A stretch of DNA of 64,000 nt from Nemertoderma westbladi (GCA_032718475.1 JAUCBJ010006911.1:1-64000), one strand, 5' to 3'. Counted from the stretch's first letter, positions 45,809 through 58,397 are shown. Translations and numbers: made by a program. Notes: generated by a model from the letters alone, not told the origin.

Positions 45809-45936
45809 CTGATTTGCAATGGGTTAATACCCATATAAACTTTGATAACGTCATTCACGGATACCTAGCCTTGTATCAGGTGGCCACTTTTGAAGGTTGG
45901 ATGGAGGTCATGGCTAGTGCTGTAGACGTCAATGGG
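45809..45936 (+). CDS. Nav channel exon: domain III pore helix and selectivity filter
   Basis: The exon is 128 nt, phase 1 in and phase 0 out; the donor is GGG|GTTAGT. With the split codon it reads [20 protein letters not shown], then [20 protein letters not shown] and VNG. The Nav hallmark is QVATF(K/E)GWM. Here the selectivity position is Glu where Nav1 channels of bilaterians have Lys (DEKA ring). Glu in domain III is characteristic of invertebrate Nav2 channels (DEEA), which prefer or admit calcium. The other three ring residues lie outside the window, so the subfamily is an inference from this one residue. Confidence 0.93.
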
Positions 45937-46299
45937 GTTAGTTTTATATAAAGTTGTTGATAGATACACATCTGAGTATAGCAGTGTTAGAGGGGATTTA
46001 ACATTTAACACATGAACTGCGTTATTTATAATAGTGTTCAAATTTGTGTGAGGATAGTGTCCAACTGAGGCCGACCTCATCTGGATGGCTGATATACAGC
46101 TGTATTGTATTATTACAGCTTTCATCTGCGTCTTCGAGCTGTTTCAGCACAAGCTCGCCCGAGAAGATGTTGGCCCGGCTGTGGCAGTGGGGAGTGGTAA
46201 AGAAGAAGCAACCAGGCCGGATTGGAGTTTCCTGTGTAAGGGTGTTGGAGAAACATGATAGATAACGAATTTCAAATCAATTTAACTAATTATTTGCAG
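45937..46299 (+). other. Short Nav intron with a possible cassette exon
   Basis: A 363-bp intron free of satellites. It contains a GC-richer island at about 46119-46230. There, 46119-46196 (78 nt, 26 codons, no stop, phase 0) is flanked by an acceptor-like TATTATTACAG and a donor-like GTG|GTAAAG. If used it would insert 26 residues between pore and S6. This is speculative; the island may be a transposon scrap. Confidence 0.45.
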
Positions 46300-46437
46300 G
46301 TTGATAAACAACCTATTTACGAAAATCAACTTGGATGGTATGCTTTCTTTGTGTTCTACATCGTAGCAGGTTCTTTCTTCACTCTCAACCTCTTCATTGG
46401 AGTTATCATCGACAACTTTAATCAGCTTAAGAAGAAG
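46300..46437 (+). CDS. Nav channel exon: domain III S6
   Basis: The exon is 138 nt (46 codons), phase 0 at both ends. The acceptor is ATTATTTGCAG; the donor is AAG|GTTAGT. It encodes [20 protein letters not shown] then [20 protein letters not shown] and NQLKKK: the pore-S6 loop, the whole S6 helix with the family-typical [14 protein letters not shown], and the first residues of the III-IV linker. It must splice to one of the two gate exons at 60851 or 61380, 14.4-14.9 kb away. Confidence 0.95.
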
Positions 46438-46769
46438 GTTAGTGCGATTGCATAATGTATTATTCTCAAATACTTACCATTTTTTTGGAACTTTAATACT
46501 TTGCTTACTCACGCATTGAGCAAGCAAAATTCTGTAGAAAATGTTTGAAAATATTGGTTAATATTTACGATGACAATTTTTTATATGGCTTCATGTTTTA
46601 AATGTTTGTACATCTACATAATTGGTGCATATATATGTATATTTAAATTAAGCGCCATTTTAGTTGGGATAAATTACCCCATAAGTTCAAAAATCTTCAA
46701 AAACTAAATCAATCCAAAAGTTGTACTCGTATTATATATTTTACCTGAACAAATAATAACTTATATATA
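46438..46769 (+). other. Start of the 14.4-kb intron
   Basis: AT-rich unique sequence after the GTTAGT donor. Nothing is recognised until the (TA)n/(GA)n tract at about 46760. Confidence 0.6.
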
Positions 46770-49700
46770 TATATAGAGAGAGAGAGAGAGGACCCCATAT
46801 ATATATATAGAGAGAGGGCCCCTTATATATAGAGAGAGAGGGCCCCTTATATATAGAGAGAGAGGACCCCATATATATAGGCCATTTGCTACAGATGACA
46901 GTAGATGAGGACCCCATATATATAGGCCATTTGCTACAGATGACAGTAGATGAGGACCCCATATATATAGGCCATTTGTTACAGATGACAGTAGATGAGG
47001 GCCCCATATATATAGGCCATGCTACAGATGACAGTAGATGAGGGCCCCATATATATAGGCCATTTGTTACAGATGACAGTAGATGAGGACCCCATATATA
47101 TAGGCCATTTGTTACAGATGACAGTAGATGAGGGCCCCATATAGGCCATTTGCTACAGATGACAGTAGATGAGGGCCCCATATATATAGGCCATATGTTA
47201 CAGATGACCTTAGATGACGGCCCCATATATATAGGCCATTTGTTACAGATCACAGTAGATGAGGGCCCCATATATATAGGCCATATGTTACAGATGACCT
47301 TAGATGAGGGCCCCATATATATAGGCCATTTGCTACAGATGACAGTAGATGAGGGCCCCATATATATAGGCCATTTGCTACAGATGACAGTAGATGAGGA
47401 CCCCATATATATAGGCCATTTGCTACAGATGACAGTAGATGAGGGCCCCATATATATAGGCCATTTGCTACAGATGACAGTAGATGAGGACCCCATATAT
47501 ATAGGCCATTTGCTACAGATGACAGTAGATGACGGCCCCATATATATAGGCCATTTGTTACAGATCACAGTAGATGAGGGCCCCATATATATAGGCCATA
47601 TGTTACAGATGACCTTAGATGAGGGCCCCATATATATAGGCCATATGTTACAGATGACCTTAGATGAGGACCCCATATATATAGGCCATTTGCTACAGAT
47701 GACAGTAGATGAGGGCCCCATATATATAAGCCATATGTTACAGATGACCTTAGATGAGGGCCCCATATATATAGGCCATATGTTACAGATGACCTTAGAT
47801 GAGGACCCCATATATATAGGCCATTTGCTACAGATGACAGTAGATGAGGGCCCCATATATATAGGCCATTTGCTACAGATGACAGTAGATGAGGGCCCCA
47901 TATATATAGGCCATATGCTACAGATGACAGTAGATGAGGGCCCCATATATATAGGCCATATGTTACAGATGACAGTAGATGAGGACCCCATATATATAGG
48001 CCATTTGCTACAGATGACAGTAGATGAGGGCCCCATATATATAGGCCATTTGCTACAGATGACAGTAGATGAGGACCCCATATATATAGGCCATTTGCTA
48101 CAGATGACAGTAGATGAGGACCCCATATATATAGGCCATTTGCTACAGATGACAGTAGATGAGGACCCCATATATATAGGCCATTTGCTACAGATGACAG
48201 TAGATGAGGGCCCCATATATATAGGCCATTTGCTACAGATGACAGTAGATGAGGGCCCCATATATATAGGCCATTTGCTACAGATGACAGTAGATGAGGA
48301 CCCCATATATATAGGCCATTTGCTACAGATGACAGTAGATGAGGACCCCATATATATAGGCCATTTGCTACAGATGACAGTAGATGAGGGCCCCATATAT
48401 ATAGGCCATTTGTTACAGATGACAGTAGATGAGGGCCCCATATAGGCCATTTGCTACAGATGACAGTAGATGAGGGCCCCATATATATAGGCCATATGCT
48501 ACAGATGACAGTAGATGAGGGCCCCATATATATAGGCCATATGTTACAGATGACAGTAGATGAGGACCCCATATATATAGGCCATATGTTACAGATGACA
48601 GTAGATGAGGGCCCCATATATATAGGCCATATGTTACAGATGACAGTAGATGAGGGCCCCATATATATAGGCCATATGTTACAGATGACAGTAGATGAGG
48701 GCCCCATATATATAGGCCATATGTTACAGATGACAGTAGATGAGGGCCCCATATATATAGGCCATATGTTACAGATGACAGTAGATGAGGGCCCCATATA
48801 TATAGGCCATTTGCTACAGATGACAGTAGATGAGGACCCCATATATATAGGCCATTTGTTACAGATGACAGTAGATGAGGGCCCCATATATATAGGCCAT
48901 ATGTTACAGATGACAGTAGATGAGGGCCCCATATATATAGGCCATTTGCTACAGATGACAGTAGATGAGGGCCCCATATATATAGGCCATTTGCTACAGA
49001 TGACAGTAGATGAGGACCCCATATATATAGGCCATTTGCTACAGATGACAGTAGATGAGGGCCCCATATATATAGGCCATTTGCTACAGATGACAGTAGA
49101 TGAGGGCCCCATATATATAGGCCATTTGCTACAGATGACAGTAGATGAGGGCCCCATATATATAGGCCATTTGCTACAGATGACAGTAGATGAGGACCCC
49201 ATATATATAGGCCATTTGCTACAGATGACAGTAGATGAGGACCCCATATATATAGGCCATATGTTACAGATGACAGTAGATGATGACCCCATATATATAG
49301 GCCATTTGCTACAGTTGACAGTAGATGAGGGCCCCATATATATAGGCCATATGTTACAGATGACAGTAGATGAGGGCCCCATAGGCCATTTGCTACAGAT
49401 GACAGTAGATGAGGACCCCATATATATAGGCCATTTGTTACAGATGACAGTAGATGAGGGCCCCATATATATAGGCCATTTGTTACAGATGACAGTAGAT
49501 GAGGGCCCCATAGGCCATTTGCTACAGATGACAGTAGATGAGGACCCCTTATATATAGGCCATTTGTTACAGATGACAGTAGATGAGGGCCCCATATATA
49601 TAGGCCATATGTTACAGATGACAGTAGATGAGGACCCCATATATATAGGCCATTTGCTACAGATGACAGTAGATGAGGGCCCCATATATATAGGCCATTT

Positions 49701-52700
49701 GTTACAGATGACAGTAGATGAGGGCCCCATATATATAGGCCATATGTTACAGATGACAGTAGATGAGGGCCCCATATATATAGGCCATATGTTACAGATG
49801 ACAGTAGATGAGGACCCCATATATATAGGCCATTTGCTACAGATGACAGTAGATGAGGGCCCCATATATATAGGCCATTTGTTACAGATGACAGTAGATG
49901 AGGGCCCCATATATATAGGCCATATGTTACAGATGACAGTAGATGAGGGCCCCATATAGGCCATATGTTACAGATGACAGTAGATGAGGGCCCCATATAT
50001 ATAGGCCATTTGCTACAGATGACAGTAGATGAGGGCCCCATATATATAGGCCATATGTTACAGATGACAGTAGATGATGACCCCATATATATAGGCCATT
50101 TGCTACAGATGACAGTAGATGAGGACCCCATATATATAGGCCATTTGCTACAGATGACAGTAGATGAGGGCCCCATATATATAGGCCATTTGTTACAGAT
50201 GACAGTAGATGAGGACCCCATATATATAGGCCATTTGCTACAGATGACAGTAGATGAGGGCCCCATATATATAGGCCATATGTTACAGATGACAGTAGAT
50301 GAGGACCCCATATATATAGGCCATTTGCTACAGATGACAGTAGATGAGGGCCCCATATATATAGGCCATATGTTACAGATGACAGTAGATGAGGGCCCCA
50401 TATATATAGGCCATTTGTTACAGATGACAGTAGATGAGGGCCCCATATATATAGGCCATATATTACAGATGACAGTAGATGAGGGCCCCATATATATAGG
50501 CCATTTGTTACAGATGACAGTAGATGAGGGCCCCATATATATAGGCCATATGTTACAGATGACAGTAGATGAGGGCCCCATATATATAGGCCATATGTTA
50601 CAGATGACAGTAGATGAGGACCCCATATATATAGGCCATTTGCTACAGATGACAGTAGATGAGGGCCCCATATAGGCCATTTGCTGCAGGTGACAGTAGA
50701 TGAGGGCCCCATATATATAGGCCATATGTTACAGATGACAGTAGATGAGGGCCCCATATATATAGGCCATATGTTACAGATGACAGTAGATGAGGACCCC
50801 ATATATATAGGCCATTTGCTACAGATGACAGTAGATGAGGGCCCCATATATATAGGCCATATGTTACAGATGACAGTAGATGAGGGCCCCATATATATAG
50901 GCCATTTGCTGCAGGTGACAGTAGATGAGGGCCCCATATATATAGGCCATATGTTACAGATGACAGTAGATGAGGGCCCCATATATATAGGCCATATGTT
51001 ACAGATGACAGTAGATGAGGGCCCCATATATATAGGCCATATGTTACAGATGACAGTAGATGAGGACCCCATATATATAGGCCATTTGCTACAGATGACA
51101 GTAGATGAGGACCCCATATATATAGGCCATTTGCTGCAGGTGACAGTAGATGAGGGCCCCATATATATAGGCCATATGTTACAGATGACAGTAGATGAGG
51201 GCCCCATATATATAGGCCATATGTTACAGATGACAGTAGATGAGGACCCCATATATATAGGCCATTTGCTACAGATGACAGTAGATGAGGGCCCCATATA
51301 TATAGGCCATTTGTTACAGATGACAGTAGATGAGGGCCCCATATATATAGGCCATATGTTACAGATGACAGTAGATGAGGGCCCCATATAGGCCATATGT
51401 TACAGATGACAGTAGATGAGGGCCCCATATATATAGGCCATTTGCTACAGATGACAGTAGATGAGGGCCCCATATATATAGGCCATATGTTACAGATGAC
51501 AGTAGATGATGACCCCATATATATAGGCCATTTGCTACAGATGACAGTAGATGAGGACCCCATATATATAGGCCATTTGCTACAGATGACAGTAGATGAG
51601 GGCCCCATATATATAGGCCATTTGTTACAGATGACAGTAGATGAGGACCCCATATATATAGGCCATTTGCTACAGATGACAGTAGATGAGGGCCCCATAT
51701 ATATAGGCCATATGTTACAGATGACAGTAGATGAGGACCCCATATATATAGGCCATTTGCTACAGATGACAGTAGATGAGGGCCCCATATATATAGGCCA
51801 TTTGTTACAGATGACAGTAGATGAGGGCCCCATATATATAGGCCATATGTTACAGATGACAGTAGATGAGGGCCCCATATAGGCCATATGTTACAGATGA
51901 TAGTAGATGAGGGCCCCATATATATAGGCCATTTGCTACAGATGACAGTAGATGAGGGCCCCATATATATAGGCCATATGTTACAGATGACAGTAGATGA
52001 TGACCCCATATATATAGGCCATTTGCTACAGATGACAGTAGATGAGGACCCCATATATATAGGCCATTTGCTACAGATGACAGTAGATGAGGGCCCCATA
52101 TATATAGGCCATTTGCTACAGATGACAGTAGATGAGGGCCCCATATATATAGGCCATATGCTACAGATGACAGTAGATGAGGGCCCCATATATATAGGCC
52201 ATTTGCTACAGATGACAGTAGATGAGGACCCCATATATATAGGCCATTTGCTACAGATGACAGTAGATGAGGGCCCCATATATATAGGCCATATGTTACA
52301 GATGACAGTAGATGATGACCCCATATATATAGGCCATTTGCTACAGATGACAGTAGATGAGGACCCCATATATATAGGCCATTTGCTACAGATGACAGTA
52401 GATGAGGGCCCCATATATATAGGCCATTTGCTACAGATGACAGTAGATGAGGGCCCCATATATATAGGCCATATGCTACAGATGACAGTAGATGAGGACC
52501 CCATATATATAGGCCATTTGCTACAGATGACAGTAGATGAGGACCCCATATATATAGGCCATTTGTTACAGATGACAGTAGATGAGGACCCCATATATAT
52601 AGGCCATTTGCTACAGATGACAGTAGATGAGGGCCCCATATATATAGGCCATATGCTACAGATGACAGTAGATGAGGGCCCCATATATATAGGCCATATG

Positions 52701-52908
52701 TTACAGATGACAGTAGATGAGGGCCCCATATATATAGGCCATATGCTACAGATGACAGTAGATGAGGACCCCATATATATAGGCCATTTGTTACAGATGA
52801 CAGTAGATGAGGACCCCATATATATAGGCCATTTGCTACAGATGACAGTAGATGAGGACCCCATATATATAGGCCATATGTTACAGATGACAGTAGATGA
52901 TGACCCCA
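46770..52908. repeat. 45-bp minisatellite, about 134 units
   Basis: The left edge (46770-46870) is a TA/GA microsatellite with GGCCCCTTATATATAG phrases that grade into the array. The monomer is ACAGATGACAGTAGATGAGG then GCCCCATATATATAGGCCAT and TTGCT (45 bp), with variants GGACCCC, GATGACCCC, ATGTT, GACCTTAG and short units lacking TATATA. Because 45 is divisible by three and units lack stops in several frames, continuous open frames of up to about 800 codons appear on both strands (IYIGHLLQMTVDEGP on +). GGCC...ATATATA...GGCC gives each unit weak hairpin potential. No gene is implied. Confidence 0.96.
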
Positions 52909-53084
52909 CTACCAACTGCATATGTGAAGTGAACTGACATCCGTTGTGTGGTAGCTGCCCCGAGAGCCAAGTCACCTACACATATTATAACCATAGAGAT
53001 AGCAATTAATACAGAAGTCAACATGGGAAAAATTAGAATTCGGACATCAAGTGTCCTACTGGCGTCAACTATCGCCTGGTCGGA
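52909..53084. other. Unique sequence between two arrays
   Basis: About 175 bp of unique intron sequence between the 45-bp and 69-bp arrays. No feature is recognised. Confidence 0.6.
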
Positions 53085-54468
53085 TGCATGTCAACACTTG
53101 TACAGGAGAAGGAGTTGGCTTGAGTGTTGGGCTAACGCTTTCTGTGTCTCCTGTCAGGCCCAACACTTGTACAGGAGAAGGAGTTGGCTTGATTGTTGGG
53201 CTAACGCTTTCTGTGTCTCCAGTCAGGCCCAACACTTGTACAGGAGAAGGAGTTGGCTTGAGTGTTGGGCTAACGCTTTCTGTGTCTCCAATCAGGCCCA
53301 ACACTTGTACAGGAGAAGGAGTTGGCTTGAGTGTTGGGCTAACGCTTTCTGTGTCTCCGCCGAACACTTGTACAGGAGAAGGAGTTGGCTTGAGTGTTGG
53401 GCTAACGCTTTCTGTGTCTCCTGTCAGGCCGAACACTTGTACAGGGGAAGGAGTTGGCTTGAGTGATGGGCTAACGCTTTCTGTGTCTCCAGTCCGGCAC
53501 AACACTTGTACAGGAGAAGGAGTAGGCTTGAGTGTTGGGCTAACGCATTCTGTGTCTCCAGTCAGGCCGAACACTTGTGCAGGAGAAGGAGTTGGCTTGA
53601 GTGTTGGGCTAACGCTTTCTGTGTCTCCAGTCAGGCCCAACACTTGTACAGGAGAAGGAGTTGGCTTGAGTGTTGGGCTAAAGCTTTCTGTGTCTCCAGT
53701 CAGGCCCAATACTTGTACAGGAGAAGGAGTTGGCTTGAGTGTTGGGCTAACGCTTTTTGTGTCTCCAGTCAGGCTGAACACTTGTACAGGGGAAGGAGTT
53801 GGCTTGAGTGTTGGGCTAACGCTTTCTGTGTCTCCAGTCAGGCCCAACACTTGTACAGGAGAAGGAGTTGGCTTGAGTGTTGGGCTAACGCTTTCTGTGT
53901 CTCCAGTCAGGCCCAACCTTTGTACAGGAGAAGGAGTTGGCGTGAGTGTTGGGCTAACGCTTTCTGTGTCTCCAGTCAGGCTGAACACTTGTACAGGAGA
54001 AGGAATTGGCTTGAGTATTGGGCTAACGCTTTCTGTGTCTCCTGTCAGGCCCAACACTTGTACAGGAGAAGGAGTTGGCGTGAGTGTTGGGCTAACGCTT
54101 TCTGTGACTCCTGTCAGGCCCAACACTTGTACAGGAGAAGGAGTTGGCGTGAGTGTTGGGCTAACGCTTTCTGTGTCTCCAGTCAGGCCCAACACTTGTA
54201 CAGGAGAAGGAGTTGGCTTGAGTGTTGGGCTAACGCTTTCTGTGTCTCCAGTAAGGCCCAGTACTTGTACAGGAGAAGGAGTTGGCTTGAGTGTTGGGCT
54301 AACGCTTTTTGTGTCTCCAGTCAGGCTGAACACTTGTACAGGAGAAGGAGTTGGCTTGAGTGTTGGGCTAACGCTTTCTGTGTCTCCTGTCAGGCCCAAC
54401 ACTTGTACAGGAGAAGGAGTTGGCGTGAGTGTTGGGCTAACGCTTTCTGTGTCTCCTGTCAGGCCTGA
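53085..54468. repeat. 69-bp minisatellite, about 20 units, with 3' splice-site-like core
   Basis: The monomer is CAACACTTGTACAGGAGAAG then GAGTTGGCTTGAGTGTTGGG and CTAACGCTTTCTGTGTCTCC plus AGTCAGGCC (69 bp). One unit near 53355 is 9 bp short. The length is a multiple of three, so several frames stay open for up to 480 codons (TCTGEGVGLSVGLTLSVSP), which I do not regard as a gene. Every unit carries CTAAC (branch-point consensus) 18 nt upstream of CTCCAG after a pyrimidine-rich stretch. A purine-rich GGAGAAGGAG follows. Four units have GGCGTGAGTG, a donor-like variant (near 53940, 54077, 54147 and 54423). Confidence 0.95.
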
Positions 54469-54930
54469 TGGTGAAGTTCTGATTGGAGGAGACCTAAGCT
54501 TCTAGACCAAGACATTGCCTGTATCTAAAAGTGCTCGTTGACATCCAGTCAGGGATATCACGGTTTCTGAATTACTCTGAGTTGCAACTTTTCAGATAAA
54601 TCTTGTGGTGTTGACGGTGTACCACATGAGGTTTTCATGTGCATGAATATCTAATCCATTCCATTTTCTACATCATATATTGCTCAAAGAGTGTACCACA
54701 ATAACTGAACAATAACAGGTTATTTTTACTTTCTCATGAAAGTGAACTTGAGACTAACTGATATATCATAAATCACTTACACCTAGACGAGTTCCTATAA
54801 TAAAAATGTATATTAAGGAACACCTCGAAAACACAGCTTGCCAACATATTGTTAATATCATTAATATCACTCATGTGTGATATTATGTTACCAGATTGAA
54901 TTCGTTTACAGGGGTTTTAATTGCGTGGAA
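54469..54930. other. Unique AT-rich intron sequence
   Basis: No feature is recognised in about 460 bp between the 69-bp array and the decayed LINE fragment. Confidence 0.5.
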
Positions 54931-55340
54931 ACTAAATGGCTTCCGAAAAGGTAGAAGAACCCTTCCCAAGTGCTCATTATGGCACTCTGGTGAATTGAAT
55001 TAAATACAAAGAAAGATAGACATCTAGTTACCATCATTGTAGACTTCGTCAAGGGTTTCGTCTTTGTCTCATTCCCTTGCATGCATTCCTCATGATCTGT
55101 CAGAAATACTGGGTAGTACTATGACTAAGCTAGAACAGGTGGCATGGAATGTTGGGCAATTTGTAAATGTTACAAATACTAAAATTATGACTGAATACTA
55201 GGATACCATCAGATTATTGGTAATCAATATGTTCAGTCAATGGTTTGCGGGGCTTGTCACATAGAATACTTCTGCAACCGAATAGGGTCTTGGATTAGGA
55301 GATCCATTCTAAAGACCTACAATTACGAAAGGGCAATGTG
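54931..55340 (+). mobile_element. Strongly decayed LINE copy, + strand
   Basis: Short conceptual matches to the RTE-like LINE occur in the right order with frame changes: NGFRKGRRTL at 54935, KKDRHLVTIIVDFVKGF at about 55010-55065 and IGSWIRRS with LRKGNVW at about 55285-55335. In the intact LINE the corresponding motifs are NGFRKGRGT, KKDRHLAVIFVDFFKAF, LGSWIRKS and IRKGKAW. It is old, riddled with stops and in sense orientation to the Nav gene. A short tandem GCAAGGCGTGGTCTA repeat follows at about 55345-55397. Confidence 0.5.
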
Positions 55341-55605
55341 TGGTCTTAGGCAAGGCGTGGTCTAAGCAAGGCGTGGTCTATGCAAGGCGTGGTCTACGTT
55401 TAATAAACTATCATAGAGTTAGTAAATAATCTGGAATCAAACATTACATGTAGGTTTTTTTCCGGGCAGCAGTAGATCTTGTGCTGCCATATGGCAGTTC
55501 CTACCGGATCTCTTGATGGTGTTTACACCAGGATGTGTCCCATAAAACTAATCACTCGCTTAATAAATGAGACATTGTACTTTAAGTAAATTGCCTTGTT
55601 TGTTA

Positions 55606-58397
55606 AGTATACTACTACTAGGATCGGCATGCTGCATTGCAGCTGCATTTTTAAGAATACTGTGCCGGCTTGTCGACAAAATTGCGCCGCCACAACGCCC
55701 TATCACCCATGATATTTGCTAGATCATCGTCATCCTCAAGATCAGATTCGTCTCAAGAAAGTCATGGGCTGTCCACCATGCTTATTCACTCCATGAGGCT
55801 GCCAAAGTACAAGATTATGCACTGGCTGTTCCTCACGGCGAAAGCAATGTCCTGCAAAGCGGAGGCGACTTTGGTCTAGTGTCAAGCTTGGGGGAACCAA
55901 TGAGACACCTCCAATGTTATATAGTGTCTGGATGGAGATGTGTGCATTGTACTTGACACAATGAACCCGGCGTAGCATTCTTGTGAATGTGCCATCGAGA
56001 GATTTGGTGTCCTCAGCAGTTAGAGCCCAGCATGGACTCCCATAGAGGAGTACTGGAACTACTGCTGCTCTAAATAATCGGACCTTAAGTTTCCGATTAA
56101 TTCTCGGTGACTTACAAATCCTGGAAAGCCTATTCAAGGCTGCCCATGCCTTTCCCTTACGTATTCGATGGTCCTCATCTGACTTCCAGATCCATGATCC
56201 CAGGTAACAGAACTCATCCACATGCTCAAGCATACCATCATTTGAGCTTATGCTCATCCGGTAAGAGACTTGCTGATGATTTTCAAAGTTAACTGTCAAC
56301 ATTTTGGACTATCTGGAGTTAATAAAAAGACCAACACTAGAAGCAGCCTGTTCTAATGAGCTGAGGAGCCGTTGGGCTCCCTCTAGTGATTCTGAGAGTA
56401 CTCCTAAGCCATCAGCAAAGTCTAGATCAGTTAGGTACTTGGTAGGATTTCCTCGACTTCTGGAGCCAGTAGGTGGAGTTATCATCACCCCATCATTATT
56501 ATGATGATCTAAGGACATGCGTAGAACATAGTCAACCACAATAATGAACAAGAATGGTGCAAGTGTGTCTCCTTGGAGGACGCCCCATAACACTTCAAAT
56601 GGTTCTGTGTCACCGTCAACAGTAGACACAAATGTTGTCGAACCATCGTATACTGATCTGATTTCATCAGAAATCTCATATAATGAAAGTATGCTGAACA
56701 TAGTTGAGCGAGAGTCTGAATCAAAGGCCTTAAAGAAGTCAACAAAATATAACAGCCAGATGCCTGTCTTTCCTTTTTGATATCTCTTCAATTATCCTTC
56801 TAAGTGCCAAAATGGCCTCCATGGTCCCACGACCTTTACGGAACCCATTCTGATTTCCACGGAGCAGTCTCTCAATGAGATCCCTGATGCGATTTAATAG
56901 AATTCTATTGTATAGCTTTGCAGCAATAGAGATCAATGAAATTCCCCGAAAAGAACCATAGAGTGTTAGGTTGCCCCTCTTGGCAACTGGCACCAACTTA
57001 TTTGTTTTCATTTATTGTGGGACTCTTGTTGTTCGGTACATGTCTACTATGATGGGATAGATGAGCTTTAAACACTCAGGTATTTTAAAGACCTCAGGGG
57101 GAACACCATCTACTCCACTGGCACGATTGGTCTTAATGCTCTTTGCAGCAGCCTTCACTTCTGCAATGGAGATATCGCCAATGGGAATATCTGGGAGTAC
57201 AGACTCAAGACACTTTTACTTCTATAAAGTTATCAGGCAATACCCTGTCATTATTGAGGAGCTTTTCAAAGTGGGCCTTCCAACCATTGCGGCATTGAGG
57301 CGATCGGCTGGTGATTCAGCCTTAACCTTGGTGGTTGGTTGGCTTTTACGCCCAGTAAGCAAGTTGATCGATTTCCATGCCTGGGATGATTGCCTGCTGT
57401 CGTATGTCATCAACCTGTTGGTTTATTAGCTCCTGTAGATTAGCAGAGTACTGCCTGTTCAGGGACCTAGATGCAGCTTTAACTGCATTCTTCGCCGCTG
57501 TAGTCTGTTTGAGTCGGGACTCTTTCTGTGACTGGATCCGAGTTGGCGAGGGATCCCGACCGGTGTGTGTTTCGAGTTGTATAGGCAATACGCGTTGCCG
57601 CGTCCACTTAGTCACTGAAAGGCCGTTAAGGGGCTGAAAGGCCGACAGGCCGGTTTAACAAAGCTAGAGTTTGGGGTAAACCCATTTATTGTTGTTGATA
57701 ATTTCAGATGTATGAGTACCGGTAATATAGCACAATCAGAATTACACAATGGCAGCAGTAACGACAACGGTTTAAACCATTTAACTTCTACCCTGAGTAA
57801 TAGCCAACTGAATCATAATTAACACTGAGTAATAGTTATATGGACATTACATGGAAGGTTACACACATTGCTTACTGTATTGACCTACCAATAGATACGC
57901 GCTAATTGATGGTGTACCACCCCACTATTGGTTGGTTTACCTGTCCTAGCCACTCCCTGTCTTTCCTGGCCCTGTGTTGGCTTCCCTCTGAGATGTATTG
58001 CTATCTCTCTCTCTAGCTGGAAATATATCGCCTTATTCCATCTGGTATGCAATATTGCGTTGGGCAATACTGCATATCTAATCGTGATTCGTAAATCACG
58101 ATTTCCCCATTTTCTTGTTGGGTGGTGCAGCGGATTGGATCCGCTAACACTTTCTGCGCCTTATAGAGATCATTTCGGCACTTCTGAATTTTGTTGTCAG
58201 TCCAGGGGGCCCTTTTCCTGTTTCGAGGGTATACAGGAACTGTTTCTGCAGCTGCTAATTTAACTGCTTCTGTGAAGGCAGTATAGCCCTCGCAGTGATC
58301 TGCCGCCTCAGAGGCAATAACCTCATACCTGTTGCTCAGCTGTAGTATGAAGCTGGACCTCACACTTGGCTGTTGCAACAGAGAGGACCAGTCAAGT
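55606..58397 (-). mobile_element. 5'-truncated RTE-like LINE copy, interrupted by a solo LTR
   Basis: The minus-strand element matches 11414-13604 of the intact LINE, from the 3' tail (TATACTACTACTAGGATCGG at about 55606-55625) to within the linker before the reverse transcriptase. The ORF is broken by several indels (near 55745, 56305, 56650, 56745, 57015, 57210 and 57410). A 623-bp solo LTR sits at 57527-58149 and duplicates the LINE sequence CTTTC. AAGTATA flanks the LINE on both sides (about 55603 and 58396), a likely TSD. It inserted before the LTR element did. Confidence 0.85.
57522..58154 (-). mobile_element. Solo LTR (57527-58149) with CTTTC target duplication
   Basis: On the minus strand it reads TGTTAGCGGATCCAATCCGC at the start and GGATCCAGTCACA at the end, matching the 622-bp LTR at 23507-24128. 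CTTTC occurs on both sides (57522-57526 and 58150-58154); removing the insert restores the LINE phrase CTCTTTCTGCGCC. The internal region and second LTR are gone, as after recombination between two LTRs. It carries hairpins at 58129-58145, 58080-58103 and 58046-58075. Confidence 0.85.

Noticed and set aside
46741-52975. Very long open frames (400-800 codons) on both strands of the 45-bp array
   Set aside because: They are strictly periodic with the repeat, overlap each other on both strands and have no non-repeat domain. A repeat length divisible by three without stop codons explains them.
53051-54505. 484-codon open frame over the 69-bp array, with a similar one on the minus strand
   Set aside because: It is a repeat-driven open frame starting at a GTG with no domain outside the repeat. 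It lies inside a Nav intron.
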